NCBI GenBank assembly: GCA_041394265.1
Contig: JAWKIO010000005.1
Location: forward strand, 1,860,001-1,924,000
Length of the DNA: 64,000 nucleotides
Direction: 5' to 3'
From: Acidimicrobiales bacterium
GTDB lineage: Bacteria; Actinomycetota; Acidimicrobiia; Acidimicrobiales; SZUA-35
The position numbers were made by a program, and so were the translations under genes. The notes below the pieces were generated by a model that saw nothing but the letters and a program-made list of their open reading frames with translations, was not told where the DNA came from and made no database searches. How positions within the stretch are numbered: the first letter of the stretch is position 1; every line of letters begins with the position of its first letter. This document shows positions 53,107-60,627 of the stretch, one piece after another.

Positions 53107-54369
53107 GTGTCTGAGTTCATTCCCTGGAGGCGGTCGAAGGAGCGGTCCGATGCGCCAAGCGAGCCCGAGGTGGACGGCGTGACCGAGCCGCAAGAACACG
53201 ACAGTGGAGCGGTGAGTCCCACTGAACCCGAGGCGGCCGACCCGGGGTCGATGGGTGGGGGAGAAGGTCCTCTGTCGTCAGCTGCTGAACAGGCCGGCAC
53301 GACACCCCCTTCGGTGTCGACCCGGGAGACCCTGTCGGGTTGGAAGGATCGACTCGACGCCTCGACCGCGCCTGCTCCCACCCGGCCCCAAACCAGTCGC
53401 CCCCAACCCAGCCGATCAGTCGAGCCGCCGAGTGGCTCCCACACCACAGCCTCTGGAGGCTCGATGGCATTCCGTCCTACAAGTCCCGATTCCGGAGCGC
53501 CGTCTCCGTCGTCCGATGATCCCGGTCGAGTCGATCGGGGTTGGGGGTCTCGGCCCGAATCGGCCAGCGAGCCGACTCCAGCACCCCGACCGCTCGATCG
53601 CGCCGGCCCTCGCATCATCGCCGTGGCCAACCAGAAGGGTGGTGTTGGCAAGACCACCACGACGGTCAATCTTGGGGCTGCGGTCGCTGAACTCGGGCAC
53701 CGAGTCTTGATCGTCGACCTCGATCCGCAGGGCAATGCGAGTACCGGCCTCGGGATCAATCCCCGGAGTCTTGATGCGTCGATGTATGACGTCCTACTCC
53801 ATGACGTGCCACTCGACGACGCCATCGAGGCCGCCGCCGTTCGCAACCTGTTCGTCGCCCCGGCGAATCTCGATCTGGCCGGTGCAGAGATCGAGTTGGT
53901 GCCGGCGTTCAGTCGAGAGATGCGATTGAAGAACGCTATCAATTCGGTCGCCGACGACTTCGACTTGGTGCTGATCGACTGTCCGCCGTCGCTCGGTCTG
54001 TTGACCGTGAATGCCTTCGCAGCCGCCAACGAGGTGCTCGTTCCGATTCAGTGCGAGTACTACGCACTCGAGGGTCTCGGCCAGCTGCTCCGGAATGTCG
54101 ATCTTGTGAAGCGCAATCTGAATGCTTCGCTCGATCTGTCGGCGATCGTGTTGGTGATGTACGACGCACGAACCAACCTCGCAGCGCAGGTTGCCTCGGA
54201 GGTCCGGGAGCATTTTGGCTCGAAGGTCTGTAGGTCGGTGATTCCTCGTACCGTCCGACTTTCGGAGGCCCCGAGCTTCGGCCAACCCATCACCGTGTTC
54301 GACCCGACATCTCGAGGCGCCCTGGCGTATCGAGATCTGGCAATGGAGGTCGTCGGTGAACCGGCGTAG
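53107..54369 (+). CDS. parA: Chromosome-partitioning ATPase ParA
   Basis: 420 residues from GTG 53107, chosen because GGAGG lies 6 bases before it; an ATG at 52978 in the same frame would translate the parS site and has no ribosome site. The first ~170 residues are Pro/Ser-rich and likely disordered. The ATPase has RIIAVANQKGGVGKTTTTVN (deviant Walker A), LIVDLDPQGNASTG and LIDCPPSLGLLTVNA. Moves ParB-parS complexes apart. parB overlaps its end by 14 bases. Confidence 0.95.
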   Translation: MSEFIPWRRSKERSDAPSEPEVDGVTEPQEHDSGAVSPTEPEAADPGSMGGGEGPLSSAAEQAGTTPPSVSTRETLSGWKDRLDASTAPAPTRPQTSRPQPSRSVEPPSGSHTTASGGSMAFRPTSPDSGAPSPSSDDPGRVDRGWGSRPESASEPTPAPRPLDRAGPRIIAVANQKGGVGKTTTTVNLGAAVAELGHRVLIVDLDPQGNASTGLGINPRSLDASMYDVLLHDVPLDDAIEAAAVRNLFVAPANLDLAGAEIELVPAFSREMRLKNAINSVADDFDLVLIDCPPSLGLLTVNAFAAANEVLVPIQCEYYALEGLGQLLRNVDLVKRNLNASLDLSAIVLVMYDARTNLAAQVASEVREHFGSKVCRSVIPRTVRLSEAPSFGQPITVFDPTSRGALAYRDLAMEVVGEPA

Positions 54370-55255
54370 CGGACTTGGACGTGGTCTCGACTCACTGATT
54401 CCGACCGAGAAGGTCGCTGAATCCAATGAGGTGTTCATTGAGGTGCCGATCTCGGCGATCGCTGCCAACGAGTTCCAGCCTCGGAGTCGGTTCGACGAAG
54501 AGGCGCTCGTTTCTCTGACCGAGTCGATCCGTGAGCTCGGTGTGCTGCAGCCGATTTTGGTGCGACGCTCCGGCGCCGACCGCTACGAGCTGATCGCGGG
54601 GGAGCGGCGCTGGCGGGCAGCCCGTCGAGCTGGGCTTGCCGCCGTGCCGGCGGTGGTGCGTGACGCCGACGACAAGACGTCGCTCGAGCACGCATTGGTG
54701 GAGAACCTCCACCGAGAGGATCTCAACGCGCTTGAAGAGGCAGCGGCCTACCAACAGTTGATCGACGACTTTTCGCTGACACAGGAAGAGGTGGCGAAGC
54801 GCGTCGGCAAGAGTCGGTCGGCGGTCGCCAACACCTTGCGGCTGTTCCAGCTACCGACTTCGGTGCAGAAGCTCGTGGCGAGTGGCGAGTTGTCCGCTGG
54901 TCACGCGCGTGCGCTGCTGGCCCTTCCCGATCGAACGGCCCAACAGGAGCTTGCTGCTCGCTGCGTCGACGACGGCCTGAACGTTCGCCAGGTCGAAGAA
55001 CTGGTTCGGCAACGCCAGGCTGACGACGAGGCGTCGGAGGCTCCCGCCGAGCGCAAGGAACGAGCGATCGGTCAGACTCGGCCAGCTGCACTCTTGGAGT
55101 TGGAAGAACTCCTGGGTGCGCACCTCGACACCCGGGTCGGGGTGGCGATGGGGAAGTCGAAGGGTCGGATGACGATCGAGTTTGCCGACCTCGAAGATCT
55201 CGAGCGCATCTATCAGGTGCTGATGGGCCACTCGTCTCGGAGTGACGACGACTGA
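54356..55255 (+). CDS. parB: Chromosome-partitioning protein ParB
   Basis: 299 residues from GTG 54356. Starts RRSGLGRGLDSLIP (ParA-contact end), then the CTP-binding N-domain (GVLQPILVRR, YELIAGERRWRAARRAG, LVENLHREDLNALEEA), the parS-binding helix-turn-helix (TQEEVAKRVGKSRSAVANTL) and a C-terminal dimer domain. Acts on the parS sites at 53049 and 55402. Confidence 0.96.
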   Translation: MNRRSGLGRGLDSLIPTEKVAESNEVFIEVPISAIAANEFQPRSRFDEEALVSLTESIRELGVLQPILVRRSGADRYELIAGERRWRAARRAGLAAVPAVVRDADDKTSLEHALVENLHREDLNALEEAAAYQQLIDDFSLTQEEVAKRVGKSRSAVANTLRLFQLPTSVQKLVASGELSAGHARALLALPDRTAQQELAARCVDDGLNVRQVEELVRQRQADDEASEAPAERKERAIGQTRPAALLELEELLGAHLDTRVGVAMGKSKGRMTIEFADLEDLERIYQVLMGHSSRSDDD

Positions 55256-55401
55256 TGTGAAACGTTTTTCGGCGCGCGAGTTGTCGTTGAGGGTTTCGAG
55301 GTTGACGGTTACACACAGGTTGTGGACAAGGATGTGTGTAACCCTGAGGTTCGATGTGTGATGGAGTGTTTAGCGACAGCGCTCCCGATGGGGAGGTCGG
55401 C

Positions 55402-55417
55402 TGTTTCACGAGAAACA
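55402..55417. promoter_or_regulatory. Second parS site (one mismatch)
   Basis: TGTTTCACGAGAAACA, one base from the perfect palindrome, 147 bases downstream of parB. A half-site GTGAAAC also lies directly at the parB stop (about 55257). Confidence 0.9.
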
Positions 55418-55449
55418 ACACCCATCACCGACTGGACGCAAAAGCGACG

Positions 55450-55478
55450 AGGGCCGGCTCCGCAGTGGAGCCGGCCCT
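55450..55478. terminator. Bidirectional hairpin between parB and trxA
   Basis: AGGGCCGGCTCC-GCAGT-GGAGCCGGCCCT: a 12-bp perfect GC-rich stem in the 283-base gap between the convergent parB and trxA genes. Probably ends transcription from both sides. Confidence 0.75.
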
Positions 55479-55538
55479 GTCATCAAGGGAGTGTCGTGAC
55501 ACGATCGTGGTGGTCCGATCGTGTGCGGTCAGGCCAGA

Positions 55539-55859
55539 TCAGAGGCCGAACTCTTCGATGAGCTGGGCTTTGCCCTTGGCCCCGACGACCTTGCGGTCGA
55601 TCTCGCCGTTACGGAAGACCAGCATGGTCGGGATGCTCATGACGCCGTAGCGCTGAGCGATGGAAGGATTCTCGTCGACGTTGAGCTTGGTGACCTTGAC
55701 CGATCCGGCCTGCTCGACGGCGATCTCCTCGAGGATCGGGGCGATCATCTTGCACGGGCCGCACCATTCGGCCCAGAAGTCGACGACGACCGGTTCGGCC
55801 GCCGCGTTGATGACCTCGTCGAAGGTCGCTTCGGTGAGGTTGGTGATGTTCTCTGACAT
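55539..55859 (-). CDS. trxA: Thioredoxin
   Basis: 106 residues from ATG 55859. VVVDFWAEWCGPCKMIAPIL holds the active-site CGPC; the cis-proline motif reads MSIPTML. The general cytosolic disulfide reductant, paired with the reductase gene directly upstream. Confidence 0.97.
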   Translation of the reverse strand: MSENITNLTEATFDEVINAAAEPVVVDFWAEWCGPCKMIAPILEEIAVEQAGSVKVTKLNVDENPSIAQRYGVMSIPTMLVFRNGEIDRKVVGAKGKAQLIEEFGL

Positions 55860-55967
55860 GAGTGGCTGTGCCTTCCGGGACGGTGGGATAACGATCGATG
55901 GTGGCGGGACGACGCCTGCCGCGACGGGCTGTCGTGGACTTATGGGTAACCGGCGACGCGAGTCGTT

Positions 55968-56942
55968 CTATTCCGAGGTGTGGGTGGCTTCGAGCCACCG
56001 CTCGGCGTCGATCGCTGCCGAGCAGCCCGAACCTGCGGCCGTGATTGCTTGTCGATAGATGTCGTCCTGGACATCACCGCAGGCGAACACGCCCGGGACA
56101 CTCGTGCGAGAGGTCGGTGCGTCGGTGATCAGGTAGCCGTTGTCCTTGAGCTCGAGCTGGCCCTCGAACAACGACGTATTCGGTCGATGGCCGATCGCCA
56201 CGAAAAGCCCGGTGGCGAGAAGTTCACCCGTCTCGCCCGTCTGGGTGTTCTCGGTGAGCAGCTTCTCGACCGACTGGTCGCCGAGGACGTCGGTGACGAC
56301 GGTGTTCCACAGGAAGGTGATCTTGGGGTTGGCCAGGGCGCGGTCCTGCATGATCTTGGAGGCCCGGAGCTCGTCTCGTCGGACCACGATGGTCACCGAC
56401 TTGGCGAACTTGGTGAGGAAGGTCGCCTCCTCGAGCGCGGAATCCCCGCCTCCGACCACAGCGATGTCGTGGTCGCGGAAGAAGAAGCCGTCACACGTGG
56501 CGCAGGTCGAGACGCCGTGACCGAGCAGCCGCTGCTCGTTGGGGAGGTCGAGCATCAGGGCGGTGGCACCGGTGGAGACGATCACCGAGCGGGCAAGGTA
56601 GGTGGGATCGGAGGCGTTTGGATCGCCGACCCAGACCTTGAATGGTCGCGACGAGAAGTCCACCCTCGTGGCTTTCTCGGTGCGCACATCTGCGCCGAAG
56701 CGCACGGCTTGCTCGCGAAAGCCCATCATGAGTTCCGGCCCCATGATGCCACTTGGGAAGCCAGGGAAGTTCTCGACCTCGGTGGTGAGCATGAGCTGCC
56801 CGCCGGGCTGATCGCCGGTCGACGACGGTTCACCTTCGAGTACGAGCGGCTCGAGGCTCGCTCGAGCGGTGTAGATCGCTGCGGTCAATCCTGCCGGTCC
56901 GCTCCCGAGGATCAGGACGTCATGGATCTTGCTATCGGACAT
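55968..56942 (-). CDS. trxB: Thioredoxin reductase
   Basis: 324 residues from ATG 56942, GGAG 5 bases before. FAD site VLILGSGPAGLTAAIYTARA, redox pair CATCDG, NADPH site VVGGGDSALEEA and the C-terminal FACGDVQDDIYRQAITA. Reduces the thioredoxin encoded next to it with NADPH. Confidence 0.97.
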   Translation of the reverse strand: MSDSKIHDVLILGSGPAGLTAAIYTARASLEPLVLEGEPSSTGDQPGGQLMLTTEVENFPGFPSGIMGPELMMGFREQAVRFGADVRTEKATRVDFSSRPFKVWVGDPNASDPTYLARSVIVSTGATALMLDLPNEQRLLGHGVSTCATCDGFFFRDHDIAVVGGGDSALEEATFLTKFAKSVTIVVRRDELRASKIMQDRALANPKITFLWNTVVTDVLGDQSVEKLLTENTQTGETGELLATGLFVAIGHRPNTSLFEGQLELKDNGYLITDAPTSRTSVPGVFACGDVQDDIYRQAITAAGSGCSAAIDAERWLEATHTSE

Positions 56943-57009
56943 TGGTACTCCGGGTGGGGCCAAGGGTTGGGTGATGTTGGCGCAGCCCACTCACTGCCTC
57001 AACCCCGGA

Positions 57010-57354
57010 TCAGGCGTCCTTCTTCCGCCACAGCAATCCGCCGACGGCGCTGAATAGCGAGCCGAGCACGAGGTAGGCGAGCCAGGGGTTGCCTTCGTCG
57101 ACGAACGGTAGATAGCCGGTGACGACAACGAGCAGACGCACCACGAGGATGAGCAGCACGATGGCGAGCACCATCGCAATCAGGGCGATGGGGAAGAAGT
57201 ACACCCCCATGCGGGAGGCGACCAATGCCTTGCCCGTGGTGGCGCCCTTGACGGTGTCGACATAGCCAACCAGGGTGGCCGTGAGCGTGGTCGGCCAATC
57301 CTGATCGCCTGAGGTGGCAGGAACGGTCGTGGAGCGAGCTTCTGCGTCGGACAT
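57010..57354 (-). CDS. Small two-helix membrane protein
   Basis: 114 residues from ATG 57354. A soluble, polar first third (DQDWPTTLTATLVGYVDTVKGATTGKALVASRMGVY) is followed by helix YFFPIALIAMVLAIVLLILV and a second helix (LAYLVLGSLFSAVGGLLWRK). No known family, but small proteins of this kind are often present between the sigM-type genes and trxB in this clade. Function unknown. Confidence 0.65.
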   Translation of the reverse strand: MSDAEARSTTVPATSGDQDWPTTLTATLVGYVDTVKGATTGKALVASRMGVYFFPIALIAMVLAIVLLILVVRLLVVVTGYLPFVDEGNPWLAYLVLGSLFSAVGGLLWRKKDA

Positions 57355-57402
57355 CGGCGACGATCCTAGTCACTCGACGCGGCGATTGCCGGTTTCTGGT
57401 GG

Positions 57403-58362
57403 TCAGCGACGCTCGTCGGCGGCGAGAATGCTGCACTGTCGGGTCAGCACCATCACCCGATCGAGTGGCTCGGTGGTGAACACCAGTTCAGCCGAGCGAC
57501 CATCGAACGTGACGGGGACCGCTGCGGCCGGGTCGAAGCCGTCGAGTTCGCTCGGGCACCGGACGACGAGTTCGCTCAGAGCATCGCTGCCGGATGTTGC
57601 CGTGGTTGCGCCCTCGGCGAGGAGTTGGTCGACCAGCGCAAAGAGGTCGTCACCGGAAGCGATCACGGCCACGGGCATCGATGTGTCCTCCGCCGCGGCC
57701 ATGGTGGTCGACGTTGCCTCGGGTGTGACAAATGTCGCAGCTTCTTCTGCTACATCGTCGGCCTCACCTGCTGCAACTTCTGCCTCGTCGTTGCCGGCCA
57801 TCCCGTCATCGGCCATCTCATCGCCGGCGCTCTCGTCACTCGCCATGGCGGTGGACATTTCGGCCGAGGTATCGGCGTCGGTGGCCTTGGCGAGGGCTTC
57901 GCCGGACGACGGTGAGGCAGCGGGTTCGGCGGTTTCGGTGTCGAGCGACGACGATCCACGGCCCTGCACGGTGGCCAGACTCACGCCGGCGATGAGGGCG
58001 GCGGCCGCCGCCGCACCGGCGAGCCAAGTGGTCGTCCGCCGTCGCCGGAACGGCACCACCGTGGCGCCCGCGTCGGCGCGATCCTCAGCGTCGGCCACCT
58101 CCGTCGTGGTGGCCGCCGGGACGGTGGCCGACGAGCTTTCGGGCTGATCGTGTAGTTGGTCGAACAAGGCGAGCGCGGCGTCGAGATGCCGGGCTTGCTG
58201 GCCCGGCAGGGGAGCGGGCACGTCGGCGTTGGCCCTCGCGATCCGGCCGAGTTCGTCGAACGCAGCGCGCCCCGCGGGATCGGCCTGGAGGCGCGCGATC
58301 TCCTCGGCGGTGGCCTCTCCGTCGAGGTGGGCGGAGGCGAGTTCGTCCCAGTGCTGGCTCAT
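57403..58362 (-). CDS. Anti-sigma factor-like membrane protein
   Basis: 319 residues. MSQHWDELASAHLDGEATAEEIARLQADPAGRAAFDEL is the usual start of anti-sigma factors; a transmembrane helix lies near 110-127 (TTTWLAGAAAAAALIAGVSL), then a Ser/Ala/Glu-rich linker and an outer domain. The zinc-binding HxxxCxxC of ZAS proteins is missing. It starts 4 bases after the sigma gene, so it probably restrains that factor. Equivalent in place to Rv3912 next to sigM. Confidence 0.78.
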   Translation of the reverse strand: MSQHWDELASAHLDGEATAEEIARLQADPAGRAAFDELGRIARANADVPAPLPGQQARHLDAALALFDQLHDQPESSSATVPAATTTEVADAEDRADAGATVVPFRRRRTTTWLAGAAAAAALIAGVSLATVQGRGSSSLDTETAEPAASPSSGEALAKATDADTSAEMSTAMASDESAGDEMADDGMAGNDEAEVAAGEADDVAEEAATFVTPEATSTTMAAAEDTSMPVAVIASGDDLFALVDQLLAEGATTATSGSDALSELVVRCPSELDGFDPAAAVPVTFDGRSAELVFTTEPLDRVMVLTRQCSILAADERR

Positions 58363-58366
58363 GACA

Positions 58367-58924
58367 TCAGCTCTGACGTTCGTCGGTCATGGTTTGGTTC
58401 CCGAGCAGTTTCGCGAGATGACGCCGGCCGCGCGCGATCCGAGAGCGTACGGTGCCCGGCGGGATGTCGAGCGCTTCGGCGATCTCGGCGTAGTCCATGC
58501 CGGCGACATCTCGCATGACGACAGGTGCCCGGAACTCCTCGGGGATCTGCAGCCAGAGGTCGTCGAGCGTCACCCGATCGGCGACTTGTTGGTCGAGCCC
58601 CGGTGTGTCGCTGTCCGGCTCGTAGTTCTCGACCAGCGAGAGCGGCCGGCGTGACCGGCGCCGCAACTCATCGAGGCAGGCGTTGGTGGCGACGCGGTAG
58701 CTCCACGTACGAAAGCTCGACCGGCCGTCGAATCGGCTCAAGCCACGGACGATGGCCATGACCGCCTCCTGGCACGCATCGGCAGCATCCGCATCGTTGC
58801 CGGCCAGACGTCGGCACACGGCGTAGATTCGGTCGTAGTGGCGCGCCAGCAGCATCTCCATCGCCGCTCGGTCGCCGGACTGGGCGGAGCGTACGAGATC
58901 GTCGTCGGCGGGTTCGATGCGCAG
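58367..58924 (-). CDS. sigM: ECF RNA polymerase sigma factor, SigM-like
   Basis: The frame contains region 2 (RHYDRIYAVCRRLAGNDADA...ADACQEAVMAIVRGLSRFDG, SSFRTWSYRVATNACLDELR) and region 4 (MDYAEIAEALDIPPGTVRSR). The first ATG (58861) would leave out DDDLVRSAQSGDRAAMEMLL, the normal start of region 2. The frame is open only to an in-frame TAG at 58930-58928, and its sole near-start is CTG at 58924, giving 185 residues; from the ATG it would be 164. The N-terminal extension is kept here on family grounds. Place next to an anti-sigma gene and trxB matches mycobacterial sigM. Confidence 0.85.
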   Translation of the reverse strand: MRIEPADDDLVRSAQSGDRAAMEMLLARHYDRIYAVCRRLAGNDADAADACQEAVMAIVRGLSRFDGRSSFRTWSYRVATNACLDELRRRSRRPLSLVENYEPDSDTPGLDQQVADRVTLDDLWLQIPEEFRAPVVMRDVAGMDYAEIAEALDIPPGTVRSRIARGRRHLAKLLGNQTMTDERQS

Positions 58925-58959
58925 AGCCTAGGCGTCGACCTACGAGGCGATGTCGATGC

Positions 58960-60621
58960 CTACGATTCGACCGAGATCTCCTCGAGCTCGAATCGGTAGT
59001 CGTCGATGCCGTCGTCGTTGCGGTCTGGCGACGTACCGGGTTCGGTGATCCAGACCAGCAGCTGGGTACCCCGGGCGCTGTCGAAGTCGAACGACTCTCG
59101 ACCGTCGAGATCACTGCCCCCGCCGATCGGTTCTCCCCAGGTGTCGATCGGGCCGCTGAAGTCGTCGCCGACGTAGATCTCGACCGCCCATCCCTCGCCA
59201 TTCGTCTCGAGATCCAGCTGGCTGACCCGGGCCGTACCGCCGAGATCGATGAGGAGCCCGATCCCCGGCTTCAGTCCAGCGAACCCTGGTCCGTTGTAAC
59301 GGTCCGAGCGCCAGACGGTGTTGCGATCACCGTCGATGGCCAGGGGGAGGAGCGCGTCGTTCTCCTCGCCGTCGCCGCCCTGCGCCGGTGGGTCGATCGT
59401 CGACAGACCGGCGACGGTGGCCTCGACGAGTTCGTTGGTCGGCGTGAGCACGGTGGTTTCACTGGTTTCGTCGCCACTGACGCTTGGGGTGTCCCCACCA
59501 AAGTCGATGCTGGCCTTGGTGGTGAACAGGATCCCGGCGAGCACCAGTGCGGCGGCCAACACCAGCACGATCAGGGCGGGAACCAGCCAACTTTGCTCCG
59601 ATCGGAGGAAGGAGTGCTCGTGATCATCGAACTCGCTCCCTCCGAACTCGTGGTCGTTCAACACATGGTCGTTGATCGACGCACTTGGTGCGACAGAAGG
59701 AAGAGGCTCGGGGGTGGTGATCGTCCGGGTGGCGTCCTGGTTGGCCCCGGGTGGTGTGGTCGGCGTGACCGGTGAACGATCGAGGGCGGCCAGCGCCGTG
59801 CGGGCCTCGATCGCCGTCATCCATCGGTCGGCAGGATCGCGTGCCAGCAGACGATCGATGATAGAGATGAGTGCGGCTGGCAGGTCGCGACGGAACTCTT
59901 GCAGCGGGCGTGGTTGTTGGTGGAGGCGAGCCAGTGCCGTGGCAGCGTCGGTCTCCGCCCGGAAGGGGGCCCGCCCCGCGATCGCCTCGTAGAGCACGAC
60001 GCCCAGCGAGTACAGATCAGAGCGTGGGTCGACGTCGTCGCCCAATACCTGCTCTGGGGAGAGGTACTTCGCCGTGCCGAGCAGGGTGCCGGTGACGGTG
60101 AGATCGGTGTCCTCGCCGGCCTTTGCGATGCCGAAGTCGGTGACCATCACCCGACGATCGGCGCAGAGCAGGATGTTCGAAGGTTTGATGTCGCGATGGA
60201 CGACGCCGCCCCGATGGGCCTCGCCGAGTGCTTCGGCGACCTGCACACCGATATCGATCACGTCGGCAACCGGCATCGGACCGGCTTCGTCGAGGACCGC
60301 TCGCATCGTCCGCCCTTCGATCAACTCCATGATGATCGCTTCGTTGCCGTCGTCAGACACGGTGTCGTAGATGCCGACGATCGATCGGTGGGACAGCCGG
60401 GCCGCAGCAATGGCCTCCCGTCGAAATCGCAGGAGGAACGCCTGGTCGGTGGCGAGGTGGGGATGGAGCACCTTTGCCGCGACGCGGCGGCCAAGCACGG
60501 TGTCCTCGGCTTGCCACACCTGCGCCATTCCGCCGGTGGCGATGGGCGCGACCAGTCGATAGCGCCCAGCCAGCATCGAGCCGGCTCTCATCTGCGCGCC
60601 GAGCGCGTGCTCAGAGTCCAT
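58960..60621 (-). CDS. Membrane Ser/Thr protein kinase with extracellular discoidin-like domain
   Basis: 553 residues from ATG 60621. Kinase domain complete: glycine loop IATGGMAQVW, K50, E69, HRDIKPSN (D144) and DFG (D162), SPEQ. A linker and transmembrane helix (about 345-367) lead to an outer domain: NTVWRSDRYNGPGFAGLKPG, DLGGTARVSQLDLETNGEGW, like a carbohydrate-binding/F5-8C fold. In mycobacteria this place holds Rv3910, an MviN flippase fused to a pseudokinase with a similar outer end. Here there is no flippase part and the kinase looks active. Probably controls envelope growth. Confidence 0.87.
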   Translation of the reverse strand: MDSEHALGAQMRAGSMLAGRYRLVAPIATGGMAQVWQAEDTVLGRRVAAKVLHPHLATDQAFLLRFRREAIAAARLSHRSIVGIYDTVSDDGNEAIIMELIEGRTMRAVLDEAGPMPVADVIDIGVQVAEALGEAHRGGVVHRDIKPSNILLCADRRVMVTDFGIAKAGEDTDLTVTGTLLGTAKYLSPEQVLGDDVDPRSDLYSLGVVLYEAIAGRAPFRAETDAATALARLHQQPRPLQEFRRDLPAALISIIDRLLARDPADRWMTAIEARTALAALDRSPVTPTTPPGANQDATRTITTPEPLPSVAPSASINDHVLNDHEFGGSEFDDHEHSFLRSEQSWLVPALIVLVLAAALVLAGILFTTKASIDFGGDTPSVSGDETSETTVLTPTNELVEATVAGLSTIDPPAQGGDGEENDALLPLAIDGDRNTVWRSDRYNGPGFAGLKPGIGLLIDLGGTARVSQLDLETNGEGWAVEIYVGDDFSGPIDTWGEPIGGGSDLDGRESFDFDSARGTQLLVWITEPGTSPDRNDDGIDDYRFELEEISVES

Positions 60622-60627
60622 CAATGA

